Positions 9,156 through 17,378 of a stretch of DNA of 64,000 nucleotides are shown here, piece after piece. The position numbers and the translations under genes are program-made. The notes under the pieces were generated by a model that was not told the DNA's origin, made no database searches, and saw only the letters and a list, made by a program, of their open reading frames with translations. This DNA comes from an uncultured Prevotellaceae bacterium (GTDB taxonomy: Bacteria; Bacteroidota; Bacteroidia; Bacteroidales; Muribaculaceae), in contig CALEJB010000058.1 in NCBI GenBank assembly GCA_937898675.1, positions 1 to 64,000 of the forward strand. The letters are read 5' to 3'. Each line of letters opens with the position of its first letter. Positions within the stretch are counted from its first letter, which is position 1.

Positions 9156-9186
9156 CAGTCAAGCATAATTACCAATTTTTGAAATT

Positions 9187-9540
9187 ATGAACCGAACTAT
9201 TTTTTTTATTTTTTTCAGTCTGTTGTCAATTATATCTCTTGCTGGAGATGGAGACAACACAAGTATTCAGATAATTTATGATGGTGGACATGGCCGAAGT
9301 GAAATCGTTCTTCCAGTTGTGACGTACTCATCAACTTCTAATGCGCTAACCGTTGATTTTGAATCTGAGGACAATTATAGACTAATTGTCAAGGATGTCA
9401 ATGGAACAACTTGGTACTCAGGCCCGCTCAACACAAGCGGCATACCTACCGTGTACTATGTGAATCTACAGCCCAGCAATACATATATCATATCAATTAC
9501 ATCAGTAAATAATATGTATTCTGGGGTTCTTGTATTATGA
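9187..9540 (+). CDS. Small secreted DUF3244-like protein
   Basis: A 117-residue protein with a clear signal peptide (about 1-19). The rest is a single beta-sandwich of about 95 residues that resembles DUF3244: an RSEIVLPVV start, an ALTVDF strand, a YRLIVKDVNGTTWYSG hairpin and a C-terminal YIISITSV strand. DUF3244 proteins are abundant small exported proteins in Bacteroidales, often next to TPR regulators; their function is unknown. The gene is visibly more AT-rich than its neighbours. It is divergent from the regulator at 7141-8922 and is followed by a decayed secreted-protein gene. Confidence 0.75.
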   Translation: MNRTIFFIFFSLLSIISLAGDGDNTSIQIIYDGGHGRSEIVLPVVTYSSTSNALTVDFESEDNYRLIVKDVNGTTWYSGPLNTSGIPTVYYVNLQPSNTYIISITSVNNMYSGVLVL

Positions 9541-9631
9541 CATACGATTTCGAGAGTTGAATTATCGCTCGAAAAAAAATGCAAATGAAGCAAAATACTC
9601 ATTTTTTTATAAATTTCAAATATTTACTGTT

Positions 9632-10023
9632 ATGAAAAGATTTCTTTATTTGGCAGTTGTCTGCCTGCTGGCAAGCGCCAGCACGCTAAATGCACAGTTA
9701 ATCATTCGCAATTCGGGTCATGCCGAAATCGGTCATGACCCGTATGACCCCGTTCCTGAAGGGCTTAATCCAAGTTACTACAACTGGCTTGATACCACAA
9801 CTGTTCTTAAGGTCTTTGGCAATTATGGTGCGTCTGCTGCCGGCGCTCACATGTCATTTGGTGACAATTTATTGTGGAATCAGTACAATGTTGCTATTGG
9901 TGAATTAGGCTTGTATCCGAAGGTGTAGAGTACGAGATTGAGGCATCTGGAAAAGTAATTCTCGAACGTGGATTTAAAGTTGAAAAAGGTGCACTGTTTT
10001 CAGTATATCCGTCATGTTTCTGA
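9632..10023 (+). pseudogene. Decayed secreted protein (N-terminal and C-terminal pieces only)
   Basis: The first frame from ATG 9632 gives a signal peptide (MKRFLYLAVVCLLASAS) and the start of a known type of Bacteroidales secreted protein (LIIRNSGHAEIGHDPYDPVP, then a VLKVFGNYG region), then ends at TAG 9926-9928. The frame starting at codon 9925 continues from the same point without a gap: VEYEIEASGKVILERGFKVE to a TGA at 10021. That second piece is the usual C-terminal beta-strand motif of long Bacteroidales surface proteins (a V-Y-E-A-x-x-x-I-x-L-x-x-G-F pattern). The middle is missing, so this is best read as an internal deletion joined out of frame near 9900-9913. Confidence 0.7.
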
Positions 10024-10065
10024 CAACAAATTCAAGAAATTTATGGAATGGTTTTGAAATTTATG

Positions 10066-10073
10066 TACTTTTG
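10066..10073 (+). promoter_or_regulatory. -7 element for the duplicated secreted protein gene
   Basis: TACTTTTG fits TAnnTTTG and lies 29 bases upstream of the ATG at 10103. No clear -33 box. Confidence 0.5.
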
Positions 10074-10102
10074 CACATCAATCAATCAAAAAAACTATAA
10101 AA

Positions 10103-11608
10103 ATGAAAAAGACTACAATTATCGCATTGCTGGCTCTGCTGGGATTTTCGCAGGGCATGGCGCAGGACTATGAGTATGTTCCCTTTGTTCGCGAGGGGGT
10201 GAAGTGGGTGTATAATAACAATAATCCGTTTTCCACAGCCTTCAACATCCCTGAGGGCACCCGGTATTACACCTTTGAGATGCAGGGTGACACTGTGATA
10301 GGGGGCAAGCACTACAAACCCGTGTTGCTGCGCTCCTACAACTACGACGGCAGCGAGGACGCGCCCGTGGTGCCTGTCTATGTGCGTGAGCAGGACAAGG
10401 TGGTTTATGCCTACAGACCTGCCGGAGCATGGTATCCGCAGTGCCCCGTGGGATTTTTTAGCTGTGTCACCGACACCGGCGAGTCCGCACCCGTGTTTGA
10501 CCAGGAATTTGTCCTGTATGACTTCAACGACCCCGAGAGCTTGTATAAAGAGTTCCCCGAGGTCTGCTATAACTATACCGACATGGTGACGGTGGGCGCC
10601 CGTCAAGTCAAGTGCCACCACTACACCAGCGAATTGAACTCCATTGGCGACCATGCGATTATCGAGGGTCTGGGATATGTCACCGAGGATGGCATGCCGC
10701 TGTTCTACTTTGTGTTGCAGATCACAGGTTTCCAAATGAACTACTCGTTGAGCCATGTTATCGAGAACGGCGAAATCGCTTATACGACTGGCGCCTATAC
10801 CGATGACATGTACACGCCGCTTAACCGCGAGGGCGTTAAGTGGGTCAACGAGCGCGTCATCGTCAACAACGGGCAGCAGACCAAGTACTACTACACCTAC
10901 GAGTTCAAGGGCCAGCACCCCGACGCCTCGCAGTACACCGCCTGCTACTATTACCGCAGCCGTGGCAACCACACGCTGGATGTGGACACCGACAGCCTGA
11001 TAGCGGGGCTTAACGACATTGACGGCTATGTCCGGAGCCGCGCCAACCACCCGCTCGATGAAGTTATCAATCAGGACCGCAACATGATGAACTTCACCGC
11101 TGGCCTGGATAATGCGATGTGCATCTACAACTCGCTGGGCAATGAAGGACTCGCCGGCTGGTACTTCGAGTCGCAACGCACGCCGCTGCTCAATGCCGAC
11201 AACTTCTTCATTCTTGACACCATAGTGGTTGACAACTGCAAGTGTACCCGCTGGGCATACCTCAACGAGCAGGGCGAACCCTTGTGCTACATCGTCGAGG
11301 GCATCGGTTTCGACAGCCGTGACATGGGCGACATGCTAACGCCGTTCACCCGCGTCAACGAGGGCGACTATCAGGAATACTGCGGTTTGAGCCACGTTAT
11401 CAAGAACGGAACAATCATCTACAAGGGCATGCGTTATGACGAGGAAAGCATCATCACCGGCATCGCCGAGCCCGTGGTTGACACTCCTGCCGACGGCAAG
11501 CGCGGCTTCAACCGCTACTACGACCTCATGGGCCGTGACTGCGGCACCGATGTCCCCACCATGCCGGGCATCTATGTGCACGAGGGCAAGAAAATCGTAG
11601 TGCGGTAA
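10103..11608 (+). CDS. Secreted protein with two homologous halves and a C-terminal sorting-like tail
   Basis: A 501-residue exported protein with a signal peptide (1-20, ending GMAQ). The body is a tandem duplication with a period of about 212 residues: REGVKW occurs near residues 30 and 242, each followed by a YY/TYEF strand, and each half ends with a matching SHVI-x-NG-x-I-x-Y stretch. The last 45 residues (YYDLMGRDCGT, then MPGIYVHEGKKIVVR) resemble the short C-terminal strand domain common on Bacteroidales secreted proteins. I do not recognise the repeated domain and cannot assign a function. It stands alone, followed by rlmD with its own promoter. Confidence 0.8.
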   Translation: MKKTTIIALLALLGFSQGMAQDYEYVPFVREGVKWVYNNNNPFSTAFNIPEGTRYYTFEMQGDTVIGGKHYKPVLLRSYNYDGSEDAPVVPVYVREQDKVVYAYRPAGAWYPQCPVGFFSCVTDTGESAPVFDQEFVLYDFNDPESLYKEFPEVCYNYTDMVTVGARQVKCHHYTSELNSIGDHAIIEGLGYVTEDGMPLFYFVLQITGFQMNYSLSHVIENGEIAYTTGAYTDDMYTPLNREGVKWVNERVIVNNGQQTKYYYTYEFKGQHPDASQYTACYYYRSRGNHTLDVDTDSLIAGLNDIDGYVRSRANHPLDEVINQDRNMMNFTAGLDNAMCIYNSLGNEGLAGWYFESQRTPLLNADNFFILDTIVVDNCKCTRWAYLNEQGEPLCYIVEGIGFDSRDMGDMLTPFTRVNEGDYQEYCGLSHVIKNGTIIYKGMRYDEESIITGIAEPVVDTPADGKRGFNRYYDLMGRDCGTDVPTMPGIYVHEGKKIVVR

Positions 11609-11688
11609 CTCAGCCACTCCGCCCGCCGTTCTATGGCGGTGTTGTGGATGACTGTGGGCGAAGTGGCGTGAAATTCGTGGGATTTTTG

Positions 11689-11696
11689 TAACTTTG
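11689..11696 (+). promoter_or_regulatory. -7 element giving a near-leaderless rlmD mRNA
   Basis: TAACTTTG is an exact TAnnTTTG match only 8 bases before the rlmD ATG. With the usual spacing to the start site the leader would be about 4 nt or less. Confidence 0.6.
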
Positions 11697-11704
11697 CCGC
11701 CGCA

Positions 11705-13111
11705 ATGAGAAAGAAGAAAGACATTCCGGTTATCGAGAACTTTGAAATCACGGGCGTGGCGGCCGAGGGCAAGTCCCTGGGACGCTGGAACGACCTCGTG
11801 GTATTTGTGCCCTTTGGCGCCCCGGGCGATGTGGTTGACCTCAAGATTGACCGCAAGAAGCACAGTTTTGCCGAGGGCCACATCCACCGCATGGTCAAGC
11901 CCAGCGACCTGCGCGTGCAGCCCATGTGCGAGCACTTTGGTGTGTGCGGCGGCTGCAAGTGGCAGCACCTGCCCTACGACTACCAGTTGCAGTGCAAGCA
12001 GCAGCAGGTGGTCGATGCCATGGAGCGCATCGCCAAGGTGCCCATCCCCGCCATCAACCCCATCGTGGGCTCGGCGGCGACGACGCACTACCGCAACAAG
12101 TTGGAATTCACCTTCAGCAACAAGTGCTGGCTCACGCGCGAGCAGTTGGAGAGCGGCGCCGAGTTCCCCGACCGCAACGCGGCGGGCTTCCACATCCCCG
12201 GCGCCTTCGACAAGGTGCTGGACATCAAGCACTGCTGGCTCCAGGACGAGGTGAGCAACGAGTTGCGCCTGTTCGTCCGCAACTATGTGGCCGACAAGGG
12301 CTATTCGTTCTACGACATCCGCGCCCAGCAGGGCTTCATGCGCATGACCATGACGCGCACCGCCAGCACGGGCGAAATCATGGAGGTGCTCGTCTTTGGC
12401 GAGGACAACCCGGGCGCCATCGACGATGTGATGGGCGCCGTTCGTGACCGCTTCCCGCAGATTACCTCGCTGCTCTATGTCGTCAACCTCAAGGTCAACG
12501 ACTCGCTGGCCGACCAGGAGTTCATTACCTATGCCGGCCGCGACTACATCGAGGAGGAGATGGAAGGCCTGCGGTTCCGCGTCGGCCCCAAGTCGTTCTA
12601 TCAGACCAACTCGCGCCAGGCCTATGAACTGTACAAGGTGGCGCGCCGCATGGCGGCATTGACGGGCGGCGAACTCGTCTATGACCTGTACACCGGCACG
12701 GGCACGATTGCCAACTTTGTCGCCCGCCAGGCGCGCCAGGTCATCGGCATCGAGTATGTGCCCGAGGCCATCGACGACGCCAAACTCAACTCGCGCGTCA
12801 ACGGCATCGGCAACACCCTGTTCTATGCCGGCGACATGAAGGATGTGCTCACCGACGGCTTCATCGCCGAGCACGGCCGCCCCCAGGTGATGATCATCGA
12901 CCCGCCCCGCGCCGGCATGCACGAGGACGTGGTGCAGGTCATCCTCAACGCCGAGCCGCAGCGCCTGGTGTATGTGAGTTGCAACCCCGCCACCCAGGCC
13001 CGCGACATCGCCATGCTCGACGCCAAGTACCGCGTGGTCGAGATTCAGCCCGTGGACATGTTCCCCCACACCCACCATGTCGAAAATGTGTGCCTGATGG
13101 TCAAGAAGTGA
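11705..13111 (+). CDS. rlmD: 23S rRNA (uracil-C5)-methyltransferase, RlmD/RumA family
   Basis: A SAM-dependent RNA m5U methyltransferase of 468 residues. An N-terminal TRAM-like beta domain (about 10-65) is followed by an iron-sulfur cluster motif, CEHFGVCGGCKWQH at about 78-91, with a fourth Cys in the IKHCWLQ region near 180. The methyltransferase domain carries YDLYTGTGTIANF (SAM binding), IDPPRAGMHEDV and the catalytic-Cys region YVSCNPATQARD near 428. All key residues are present. The family includes RlmD (U1939), RlmC and TrmA-type enzymes; RlmD is the most likely label, but Bacteroidetes RlmD-type proteins have not all been tested for target site. Confidence 0.92.
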   Translation: MRKKKDIPVIENFEITGVAAEGKSLGRWNDLVVFVPFGAPGDVVDLKIDRKKHSFAEGHIHRMVKPSDLRVQPMCEHFGVCGGCKWQHLPYDYQLQCKQQQVVDAMERIAKVPIPAINPIVGSAATTHYRNKLEFTFSNKCWLTREQLESGAEFPDRNAAGFHIPGAFDKVLDIKHCWLQDEVSNELRLFVRNYVADKGYSFYDIRAQQGFMRMTMTRTASTGEIMEVLVFGEDNPGAIDDVMGAVRDRFPQITSLLYVVNLKVNDSLADQEFITYAGRDYIEEEMEGLRFRVGPKSFYQTNSRQAYELYKVARRMAALTGGELVYDLYTGTGTIANFVARQARQVIGIEYVPEAIDDAKLNSRVNGIGNTLFYAGDMKDVLTDGFIAEHGRPQVMIIDPPRAGMHEDVVQVILNAEPQRLVYVSCNPATQARDIAMLDAKYRVVEIQPVDMFPHTHHVENVCLMVKK

Positions 13112-13134
13112 CCGGGCGCAGCCAGCATATCAAG

Positions 13135-13174
13135 CGAGCCGCCGCGACACTCAACAGTCGCGGCGGCTCGTTTT
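13135..13174. terminator. Bidirectional hairpin terminator between rlmD and the SH3-like gene
   Basis: A perfect 14-bp stem (13135-13148 with 13157-13170) and an 8-base loop are followed by TTTT. It sits between two convergent genes and can serve both. Confidence 0.8.
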
Positions 13175-13196
13175 CCCGTCAATGTGTCAGGCGGCG

Positions 13197-14264
13197 TCAG
13201 CAGCAGTTGGTCACGGGGTTGCCGCACAGCCACTCCCTTTGAATCCAGCCCTCGTGCTTGCCGTCGCCGGTCCTCACCTTCACCCAGCCGTCCACATCGG
13301 TTTCGAGGGGATGGAGCAAGGTTTCATCGCCGAACGAGTAGGTGACCTTGGCGTTCTCATCGGGCTCGGCATAGAGGTGCAGCGTCTGGCCGCCGTAGTT
13401 GCGGGTGCTCGTGCCGATGACTGAGTTGTGAATCCACAGTTCCTTGTAGTCCGACATGTTGAAGGGCAACTCCCTGTCTATGGCGCCGATGTAAACCACC
13501 TTGAGCCAGCCGTTCACGCAGTCGCTCACCAGCAGGGTGTAGATGTATTCATCATCGTCGGGCAGCGACACCACGACCTTGCCCTTGGGGGCTTCGCGCA
13601 GGTTGGTGGGGCCGTTGTCGTCCCACACGAACACACCAAGCGCGTTGGCATAGAGGTTGGCGTATGGGTCGTCAACCAGTTCGTTGTCCGTGGTGCGCCG
13701 CCAGCCCGTCATCTCGCCGCACCAGGTGATGGCATCGTCGCCGGGCACCGTGCGGCCATACTCCAGGGCGCTCACATCCCTGTCGTTGATGCTGTAGCAT
13801 CCCTCGTCCTCCACGCCTTCCTCCATGTGGTAAACCACCTGGGCCATGCCCTCCATCACGATTGTGCCCGCTTGGTCCTGGGTGAACGAGGTCCAGATGG
13901 TGCGCTTCTCGGGCCCGTCGTGGAAGTCGTGCTGCATGAACGACCAGCCGCCGGGCGCATAGCCCAGGTCCTCATAGCTGTCCATCACGCAGCCCAGCAC
14001 CAGCAGTCCCTGGGGCGTGGGCCTGAACACGGCGAGGAAATGCCGCTCGTCGCCCATCGCGACAATCTCGTCGGTGCCGTCGCTGTCCACATCGCGCACG
14101 ATGTAGCGGTCGGGGGAGTCTTCGCTGGCAAGTTCTTGAAAGGCCTCGTTCCAGGCGTCTTGCAGTTCGCTGGCCGGGCAGGGCAGCAGCGGCGACTCGG
14201 TTTGTGCCGTCATCGCCGCCACGGCCATCAAGCCCGCGGCAATGGTGATAAAAAACTTCTTCAT
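13197..14264 (-). CDS. Exported protein with C-terminal SH3-like domain
   Basis: A 355-residue protein with a signal peptide (1-19, MAAMTAQ cleavage region). Residues 20-230 form an acidic domain I do not recognise; it includes a DVDSDGTDEIVAMGD segment that looks like an FG-GAP or calcium-binding turn. About residues 225-345 contain two regions resembling bacterial SH3 folds: TNLREAPKGKVVVSLPDDDE and LHLYAEPDENAKVTYSFGDE followed by GWVKVRTGDGKHEGWI. Bacterial SH3 domains often bind cell-wall peptides. The protein ends in NPVTNCC. The start MKKFFITIA at 14264 is chosen over an ATG 30 bases upstream because it starts the signal peptide. Confidence 0.7.
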   Translation of the reverse strand: MKKFFITIAAGLMAVAAMTAQTESPLLPCPASELQDAWNEAFQELASEDSPDRYIVRDVDSDGTDEIVAMGDERHFLAVFRPTPQGLLVLGCVMDSYEDLGYAPGGWSFMQHDFHDGPEKRTIWTSFTQDQAGTIVMEGMAQVVYHMEEGVEDEGCYSINDRDVSALEYGRTVPGDDAITWCGEMTGWRRTTDNELVDDPYANLYANALGVFVWDDNGPTNLREAPKGKVVVSLPDDDEYIYTLLVSDCVNGWLKVVYIGAIDRELPFNMSDYKELWIHNSVIGTSTRNYGGQTLHLYAEPDENAKVTYSFGDETLLHPLETDVDGWVKVRTGDGKHEGWIQREWLCGNPVTNCC

Positions 14265-14352
14265 AGTCCTGAATGTTAGTGTTGCTGCAGGCAAAAGTAG
14301 TCAATATTTCTTGAAAAAGCGAGTTTGCGGCAAAAAAATCACTGCCCCCCCT

Positions 14353-14597
14353 TCACTCGCCGTTGCCGCTGCGGTAACTGTGGTCCTGGAAGGTGATGAC
14401 ATGCATCTGCTCGTTGAAGCGGTCGGCCACGCGGTTGCCGTACTTGTCGCGTATCTCCCTGGGCGAGAGGTTGGCGGTGAACAGTTGCTGGGCGTAGCGG
14501 TACTCGAGCAGTTCGACCACGGGCGAAATCACATTGCCAACTGCATCTGCTCGGTGGGCTCCTTGCCCATGTCCTCGATGATGATGTGCGGGTGCCC
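14353..14597 (-). pseudogene. Remnant of a DnaC-like ATPase (3' end, frameshifted)
   Basis: On the minus strand, one frame reads PHIIIEDMGKEPTEQMQL and then hits a stop. Dropping back one base gives NVISPVVELLEYRYAQQLF, then TANLSPREIRDKYGNRVADR and FNEQMHVITF, ending at a TGA at 14353-14355. Together they match the Walker B to sensor 1/arginine-finger end of DnaC/IstB-type helicase-loader ATPases (I-I-x-D-x-G-x-E-P; T-x-N-L-S; G-x-R-x-x-D-R). A single missing base around the LGN junction explains the shift. The N-terminal part with Walker A is absent. It is a dead fragment, probably left by a mobile element or prophage or by decay of a replication gene. Confidence 0.75.
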
Positions 14598-14716
14598 ACT
14601 ATGATAAAAGGTAATTTTTTTGTCAACGGCGAAAAAATGCTGTCGCTGTCGGGACATAAATCGGGGGGTGTTGATAAATATTTACGGCGGGGGTGTGTAT
14701 ATTAAAATAAAAGATG

Positions 14717-14724
14717 TAAATTTG
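14717..14724 (+). promoter_or_regulatory. -7 element for the murein-salvage operon
   Basis: TAAATTTG matches TAnnTTTG and lies 29 bases upstream of the ATG at 14754. No TTG at the usual -33 distance. Confidence 0.5.
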
Positions 14725-14753
14725 CTCGATTATTCATTACAACAACTGCTGAT

Positions 14754-16175
14754 ATGAAACTTAAAAGATATTTCATGGCGCTGTGCGTCAGTGTATTGGC
14801 ATTGTCGGGCATGGCATTGGCCTCCGACTGGCAGCCGCAGGTGGACCAGTATATCGCCCAGGGCGAGTTCAACAAGGCCGACAAGGTGATGAAATCGCTG
14901 CCCAAGGGCGTGCGCAAGGCCGACGCCGTGCGCATCGACTCGCTGCGCACCATCATGCAGCGCATCAAGGGCGACTTCTCCATCACCCCCGACGAGGGCG
15001 TGAAACTCATCCGCGAGAAGATGCCCGAGGCCACCGACGCGCAGATTGCCCACTGGAAGGCCACCCGCGCCCTGGAGGTGATGAACATCGACGGCAAGGA
15101 GATGTGGTTCCGCAAGAGCGTGCGCAACCTGTGGCTGCTGGGCGAGGAGTTTGCCGCCCAAAACGCCGAGGACAGCCACGAGACCTACCTCACGCGCCGC
15201 CGCTACTACCTTGACGCGATGGCGACGCCTGCCGACGCCAACAACGTGCGCGACTGGCGCCACATCAGCGTCACCTTCACCCTCGACGTTGAGGCCGACG
15301 CCGTGCCCGCCGGCGAGACGTTGCGCGTGTGGATGCCGTTGCCCTACGAGAACCTGAGGCAGAAGAACATCCGCGTCGAGAGCAGCAACCGCCCGATTAC
15401 CTACAGCCAGGGCAGCCTGCACCACACCGTGTACATGGAGGCGGTGGCCGAGAAGGGCAAGCCCGCCCACTTTGAATACACCTTCAGCTACGACGTGGGC
15501 GAGCGCCACATCTGCCAGCAGGATCTGCTGGCCATGCTCGAGCCCTACGACAAGAGCAGCGCCGAGTACCAGCGCTACACCGGCGACGAGCCGCGCCACG
15601 TCATCATCACCGACGAGATGCGCGCCCTGGCCCGCCAGATTGTGGGCGACGAGATCAATCCCGTGCTGCAGGCCGCCATGGTGTATGAGTGGATAGGCCA
15701 CAACCTGCCGTGGGCCGGCGCCCGCGAGTACAGCACGCTGGCCAACATCCCGCAGTATGTGCTCGAGAACCACCACGGCGACTGCGGCCAGGTGGCGTTG
15801 CTCTACATCACGCTGGTGCGCTCGCTGGGCATCCCCGCCCGCTGGGAGAGCGGCTGGATGCTGCATCCCGACGAAATCAACTGGCACGACTGGTGCGAGA
15901 CCTACTTCGAGGGCGTGGGCTGGGTGCCCACCGACCCGTCGTTTGGCCGCAGTGCCGTGGGCACCTCGCTCAACGACTACTATGCCAGCGGCATCGACGT
16001 GTACCGCATGGCCAGCAACGAGGGCGTGGGCGACAAGTTGAGCCCCGCCAAGACCTACATCCGCAGCGAGACCGTTGATTTCCAGCCCGGAGAGGTCGAG
16101 TGGCGCAACGGCAACCTGTTTTATGACAAGTGGTCCAGCCACTTGAAGGTCAATTCAGTAACTCCCGTCAAATAA
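14754..16175 (+). CDS. Exported transglutaminase-like (TGc) protein
   Basis: A 473-residue exported protein with a signal peptide (1-23). The N-terminal 150 residues are helical and uncharacterised. The C-terminal half has a transglutaminase-like fold with a complete catalytic triad: Cys in HHGDCGQVALLY (about 343-354), His in INWHDWCETY (about 378) and Asp in WVPTDPSFG (about 393). In bacteria such proteins usually act as peptidases or amidases on cell-wall or other peptides rather than as cross-linkers. The stop codon overlaps the ATG of the NlpC/P60 gene (TAATG), which couples their translation and supports a shared role in handling murein peptides. Confidence 0.88.
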   Translation: MKLKRYFMALCVSVLALSGMALASDWQPQVDQYIAQGEFNKADKVMKSLPKGVRKADAVRIDSLRTIMQRIKGDFSITPDEGVKLIREKMPEATDAQIAHWKATRALEVMNIDGKEMWFRKSVRNLWLLGEEFAAQNAEDSHETYLTRRRYYLDAMATPADANNVRDWRHISVTFTLDVEADAVPAGETLRVWMPLPYENLRQKNIRVESSNRPITYSQGSLHHTVYMEAVAEKGKPAHFEYTFSYDVGERHICQQDLLAMLEPYDKSSAEYQRYTGDEPRHVIITDEMRALARQIVGDEINPVLQAAMVYEWIGHNLPWAGAREYSTLANIPQYVLENHHGDCGQVALLYITLVRSLGIPARWESGWMLHPDEINWHDWCETYFEGVGWVPTDPSFGRSAVGTSLNDYYASGIDVYRMASNEGVGDKLSPAKTYIRSETVDFQPGEVEWRNGNLFYDKWSSHLKVNSVTPVK

Positions 16176-17335
16176 TGAATATGAACAGCACAATCAAGAC
16201 ACTTATCATGGCGCTTGCGCTGGCAACGGCCGCCATCACCGCCATGGCAGCGACGCCCGACGAGGCCCTAGCTGCGCTCAAGAAGACAATCGCTCCCGAC
16301 AAGCGCACCGCCGTGTGGGACGTCAACGCCGTCGAGCAGGACGGCCAGTGGGTGCTCACGGGCACTGTGGGCACTCAGGAACAAAAGCAGGCCATCGTCA
16401 AGGAAATGAACAAGCAGGGCTACCCGTCGTTTACCGATGTCATCACAGTCCTCGAGGACGCCATTCCCGCCGACCACAAGTGGGCGCAGGTGAAGTTGAG
16501 CATCGCCACGCTGCGCACCGGGGCCAGCCACTCGGCCGAAATCGCCACGCAGGGCATCATGGGCGCTCCCGTCAAGGTGCTGGAGCAAGCCGACGACTGG
16601 TACCGAGTGCAGATGGCCGACGACTATATCGCATATGTCCCCGCCAGCTCGCTGTCGTTCAAGACCGCCGAGCAGATGAAGCAATGGCGCCATGCCAAGC
16701 GTTACATTGTCACCGCCTATGACTCGCGTCTGGTGACCGCTCCCGGCGGCGACGAGACCGTGAGCGACCTGGTGATGGGCGATATCCTGGAGTTCAGGTC
16801 CGAGGCATCGGGCTGGCTCATGCTCGCCACCCCCGACGGCCGCACGGGCTATGTCCCCGCCGCCGACATGGCCGAGTTGTCGCACTGGGCCAAGCAAAAG
16901 TTCAGCGCCGAGCAGATTCTCAAGACCGCCAAGCGCATGATGGGCTCCAGTTACCTGTGGGGCGGCACCTCGACCAAGGTCACCGACTGCTCGGGCCTGG
17001 CCAAGGTGAGTTACCTGAGCAATGGCATCATTCTGCAGCGCGACGCCTCGCAGCAGGCCCTCTATGGCCAAATAATGGAGCGCGGTACCGACTGGCGCGA
17101 GTATGAGGCGGGCGACCTGCTGTTCTTTGGCAACGAGGCTACGGGCCGCGTGACGCATGTGGGCATCTACCTGGGCGACTGCAAGTACATCCATTGCTCG
17201 GGACAGGTCAAAATCAACAGCCTGGACCCCGCCGCCGAGGACTACCTGTACTCGCCGCTGACGGCCAGCCGCATCCGCGGCATGGTGGGCAAGCCCGGCA
17301 TCACCGCCCTGCGCAAGCATCCGTGGTATTTCTAA
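16175..17335 (+). CDS. NlpC/P60 endopeptidase with SH3-like domains
   Basis: A 386-residue exported cysteine peptidase. A signal peptide (about 1-26) is followed by an uncharacterised N-terminal part, two bacterial SH3-like domains (about 105-165 and 175-235) and the NlpC/P60 domain (about 245-385). Catalytic Cys is in VTDCSGLAKVSYL (about 271), His in RVTHVGIYLGD (about 329) and the third polar residue is His in YIHCSGQ. This architecture matches the gamma-D-glutamyl-L-diamino acid endopeptidases (YkfC/BT_1314-like) that release L-Ala-D-Glu from murein peptides. The dipeptide epimerase gene follows 43 bases later, as in Bacteroides thetaiotaomicron. Start chosen at the ATG inside TAATG. Confidence 0.9.
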   Translation: MNMNSTIKTLIMALALATAAITAMAATPDEALAALKKTIAPDKRTAVWDVNAVEQDGQWVLTGTVGTQEQKQAIVKEMNKQGYPSFTDVITVLEDAIPADHKWAQVKLSIATLRTGASHSAEIATQGIMGAPVKVLEQADDWYRVQMADDYIAYVPASSLSFKTAEQMKQWRHAKRYIVTAYDSRLVTAPGGDETVSDLVMGDILEFRSEASGWLMLATPDGRTGYVPAADMAELSHWAKQKFSAEQILKTAKRMMGSSYLWGGTSTKVTDCSGLAKVSYLSNGIILQRDASQQALYGQIMERGTDWREYEAGDLLFFGNEATGRVTHVGIYLGDCKYIHCSGQVKINSLDPAAEDYLYSPLTASRIRGMVGKPGITALRKHPWYF

Positions 17336-17378
17336 ATGACATCAATCAACAACAACAAAAATAATTCAACACTACACT

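Noticed and set aside
14339..14626. Minus-strand frame of 95 codons over the DnaC-like remnant
   Set aside because: It is the third, meaningless frame; the DnaC similarity lies in the other two frames, so this is not the real product.
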